From: Candidatus Thiodiazotropha taylori
GTDB taxonomy: Bacteria; Pseudomonadota; Gammaproteobacteria; Chromatiales; Chromatiaceae
Length of the DNA: 7,703 bases
Assembly: GCA_019100305.1 (NCBI GenBank)
Contig: JAHRHW010000213.1
Span: 1-7,703, forward strand
Direction of reading: 5' to 3'
Positions within the stretch are counted from its first letter, which is position 1, and every line of letters begins with the position of its first letter. Of this stretch, positions 5,992 through 7,703 are shown piece by piece. The position numbers and the translations under genes were made by a program. The notes under the pieces were generated by a model. That model saw only the letters and a list, made by a program, of their open reading frames with translations. It had not been told where the DNA came from and ran no database searches.

Positions 5992-7582
5992 TAGCGACAC
6001 TGATTTCGATGAGTTGGTTGCCGACTATTATCGCGCCTGGTTCCGCTTTCATCCATTGGCGGCTGTCTACGCCTCGGTTTCCGGCTACGAAGGTAGACTG
6101 ACCGCCGACGGTGATGATGACAACGGCGCTCTGGCGAACCTGATCAGTAACCTCCTTGCCAGCCTGGATAACCTCGATTTCGAGCAGCTTGATGAGGATC
6201 GCCAGCTCGATCGACAGTTGATTCGTGGGGCCGCCCTGGTAGAGCATCGGATGTTGCTGGAGCAGGACTGGCGGTATCGCGATCCGGCCAAGTATTTACC
6301 ACTCAACCAACTGCAGGAGCTGGTGGTTCGTCAACCGGAACGGCTTTGTGACTCGCTGATGGGGGTGCTGGAGCTTACGCCCAACTACCTGAGGGACGCC
6401 CGGGGCAGGTTGTCGGAACTGCCCGGCGTCGTCTCCACCCTGTGGCTGGCGGATGCTCTGGAGACTGCGGATAAGGGAGTGCCCTGGCTGAAACGGCTTG
6501 GTCGCGATCTGCCGCAGACCCGGGAGTGCTGTGCCGATCAGGGCCGTTTGCAATCCCTGGCCAGCCAGGCGGCGGAAGCCGTTGAGGATTACCAGCAGTG
6601 TCTGATCAAGAACCTGGTACCAGTGGCATCCGGCAGCGCGGATTGCGGACCGGAACTGCTGAGCTGGTTGTTGCACAACCGGGATCAGGTCGACCTCCAG
6701 GTCAATCAGGCGCTGACATTTGCCAGATCACGCCTGCAGCAGACCTATGAATCGCTACAGCAGCAGGGTCTGGATGTTGCCGATCTGAAGGTCTCCGATG
6801 GTGAGCGTCTGAGTGGTAACGAACGACTCCAGGCCTATCAGGAGGAGGCGCAGGTTCTGCGGGATTTCCTGCAGCAGCATCAGCTACTGCCCGACCCTGA
6901 GCAACCGCTGGGGTTTCGTGTCACCGACAGCTGTTTCCGCCAGCCCGATTGCGGCAGCTATCTGCGGACTCCGCAGGGTGGGGTTTTCCTGATACCTCAC
7001 GATCAGCAGGTCGGAGGAGGTGAGAGCCGCTCAGCCATCCGTATGAGGAATCTCTACAGCAGCTGGGCCGGGCGCCACTATCTGGCCTGGGCCGGCGGGA
7101 TCTCGGCACACAGTCTGGTGCGTCAGATCAACCCCTCTGCGGCCTTCAAGCGGGGTTGGGCTCACTACATGAGTCGTGTACTGGAGATGCGGGGATATTT
7201 TGACGATCAGGATCGTCTTCTGCTCAATCAGAGACGACTGGCGCTGGCTGAGCAGGCCTGCATCGATCTGGAGTTCCACACTGGCGAGATCAACAGCCAA
7301 CAGGCTCTGCAACGCCTGAAGCCCCTATCGGATATACCCTGCTGGGCTGAAGTCAGCCTGACGGCCATCTCCAGAAGGCCGACGGACGCTTTCATGGCCC
7401 TGCTCGGTGCCGATCTGCTCGAGCAGCTGTCGAATCGCTATTTGGAACAGAATCCCGCTGCCTCGATCAAACAGCTGCATGAGCAGTTGCTGGCCCATGG
7501 GGCTGTTGCTCTGCCGTTGGTCGTGAAACGGGCTCTGGGTCAGCAGGAGTGGGATCAGTCACTGAGTGAGGTGTTGTCATGA
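5981..7582 (+). CDS. DUF885-like protein with substituted metal-site motifs
   Basis: A 533-residue, mostly helical protein without a signal peptide or membrane segment. I place it in the DUF885 family (PF05960) from the N-terminal FHPLAAVYASVSGYEGRL (23-40) and the C-terminal order: YSSWAGRHYL (359-368), FKRGWAHYMSRVLEMRGYF (389-407), ACIDLEFHTGEI (426-437) and RRPTDAFMALLGADLLEQL (465-483). DUF885 proteins, often annotated as putative peptidases, normally show HExxPGHH and EGWA at the first two places. Here the HE pair reads Ser360-Ser361 and EGWA reads RGWA (Arg391), while one His (366), Asp429 and His433 remain. It may therefore be non-catalytic or have changed function. GTG 5981 overlaps osmC by 11 bp; ATG 5984 is equally possible (8-bp overlap). 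No clear ribosome binding site is seen, which fits translational coupling. Its stop overlaps the next start in ATGA. Function unknown. Confidence 0.75.
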   Translation: MMSSSDTDFDELVADYYRAWFRFHPLAAVYASVSGYEGRLTADGDDDNGALANLISNLLASLDNLDFEQLDEDRQLDRQLIRGAALVEHRMLLEQDWRYRDPAKYLPLNQLQELVVRQPERLCDSLMGVLELTPNYLRDARGRLSELPGVVSTLWLADALETADKGVPWLKRLGRDLPQTRECCADQGRLQSLASQAAEAVEDYQQCLIKNLVPVASGSADCGPELLSWLLHNRDQVDLQVNQALTFARSRLQQTYESLQQQGLDVADLKVSDGERLSGNERLQAYQEEAQVLRDFLQQHQLLPDPEQPLGFRVTDSCFRQPDCGSYLRTPQGGVFLIPHDQQVGGGESRSAIRMRNLYSSWAGRHYLAWAGGISAHSLVRQINPSAAFKRGWAHYMSRVLEMRGYFDDQDRLLLNQRRLALAEQACIDLEFHTGEINSQQALQRLKPLSDIPCWAEVSLTAISRRPTDAFMALLGADLLEQLSNRYLEQNPAASIKQLHEQLLAHGAVALPLVVKRALGQQEWDQSLSEVLS

Positions 7583-7703
7583 ACAGACCGGAGAGCCATA
7601 TGGGGATGCGCCATGTGGCGCTGAATGTCAGGGATATGGCAAGCAGCGAGCATTTCTATGTGGAGCTGCTGGGGATGGGGATCGAGTGGCGTCCGGATCC
7701 GGA
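7579..7703 (+). CDS. VOC superfamily protein, N-terminal part (3' truncated by window)
   Basis: The frame is open from ATG 7579 to the window edge, giving 41 residues. The segment MGMRHVALNVRDMASSEHFY followed by VELLGMGIEWR is the first beta-alpha unit of the vicinal oxygen chelate fold. His12 sits where the first metal ligand is normally found, unlike the VOC protein at 3376, which has Leu there. The start overlaps the stop of the DUF885-like gene in ATGA (7579-7582), so the two are probably translationally coupled. An internal ATG at 7600 or 7606 could be the real start, since VOC proteins often begin just before this strand. The enzyme type, for example lactoylglutathione lyase, cannot be told from this fragment. 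Confidence 0.85.
   Translation, partial: MNRPESHMGMRHVALNVRDMASSEHFYVELLGMGIEWRPDP

Overview
The window looks like part of a gammaproteobacterial chromosome. Its Crp protein resembles Pseudomonas Vfr and E. coli CRP across its whole length. The gene next to it, transcribed away from it, is a YhfA-type OsmC protein, as in E. coli. The order trpG-trpD-trpC followed by crp and osmC is, from memory, also that of Pseudomonas aeruginosa (PA0649-PA0653). Coding DNA is fairly GC-rich and genes are tightly packed. The species cannot be named from this sequence; an environmental gammaproteobacterium is a reasonable inference.

Layout. Positions 1-2556 hold the tryptophan branch: the 3' half of trpG, then trpD and trpC. 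Between trpD and trpC lies a 318-bp gap containing a pair of inverted palindromic repeats (REPIN-like). Seventeen bases after trpC comes a second block on the same strand (2574-4370): a WYL-domain (YafY-type) regulator, a VOC-fold protein and DNA-3-methyladenine glycosylase I (tag). The last two overlap by 4 bp. This block is absent from the P. aeruginosa order and looks like an insertion between trpC and crp. A long imperfect palindrome (4391-4495) separates tag from the convergent crp gene.

crp (minus strand, 4536-5189) and osmC/yhfA (plus strand, from 5575) diverge from a 385-bp AT-richer intergenic region with a perfect 7-3-7 dyad. After osmC comes a tightly overlapping run: osmC, a 532-533-residue DUF885-like protein, and the start of a second VOC protein cut by the window edge. 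The overlaps suggest one translationally coupled operon.

How the genes work together. TrpG, TrpD and TrpC carry chorismate-derived anthranilate to indole-3-glycerol phosphate. Crp is a global cAMP-responsive regulator. The WYL regulator next to a DNA alkylation-repair enzyme suggests a small stress or damage-response unit, which is inference. The most unusual protein is the DUF885-like one: the positions where the family normally carries its HExxPGHH and EGWA motifs are substituted, so it may be a non-catalytic member. No clearly new defence system, CRISPR array, transposase or RNA gene was seen.
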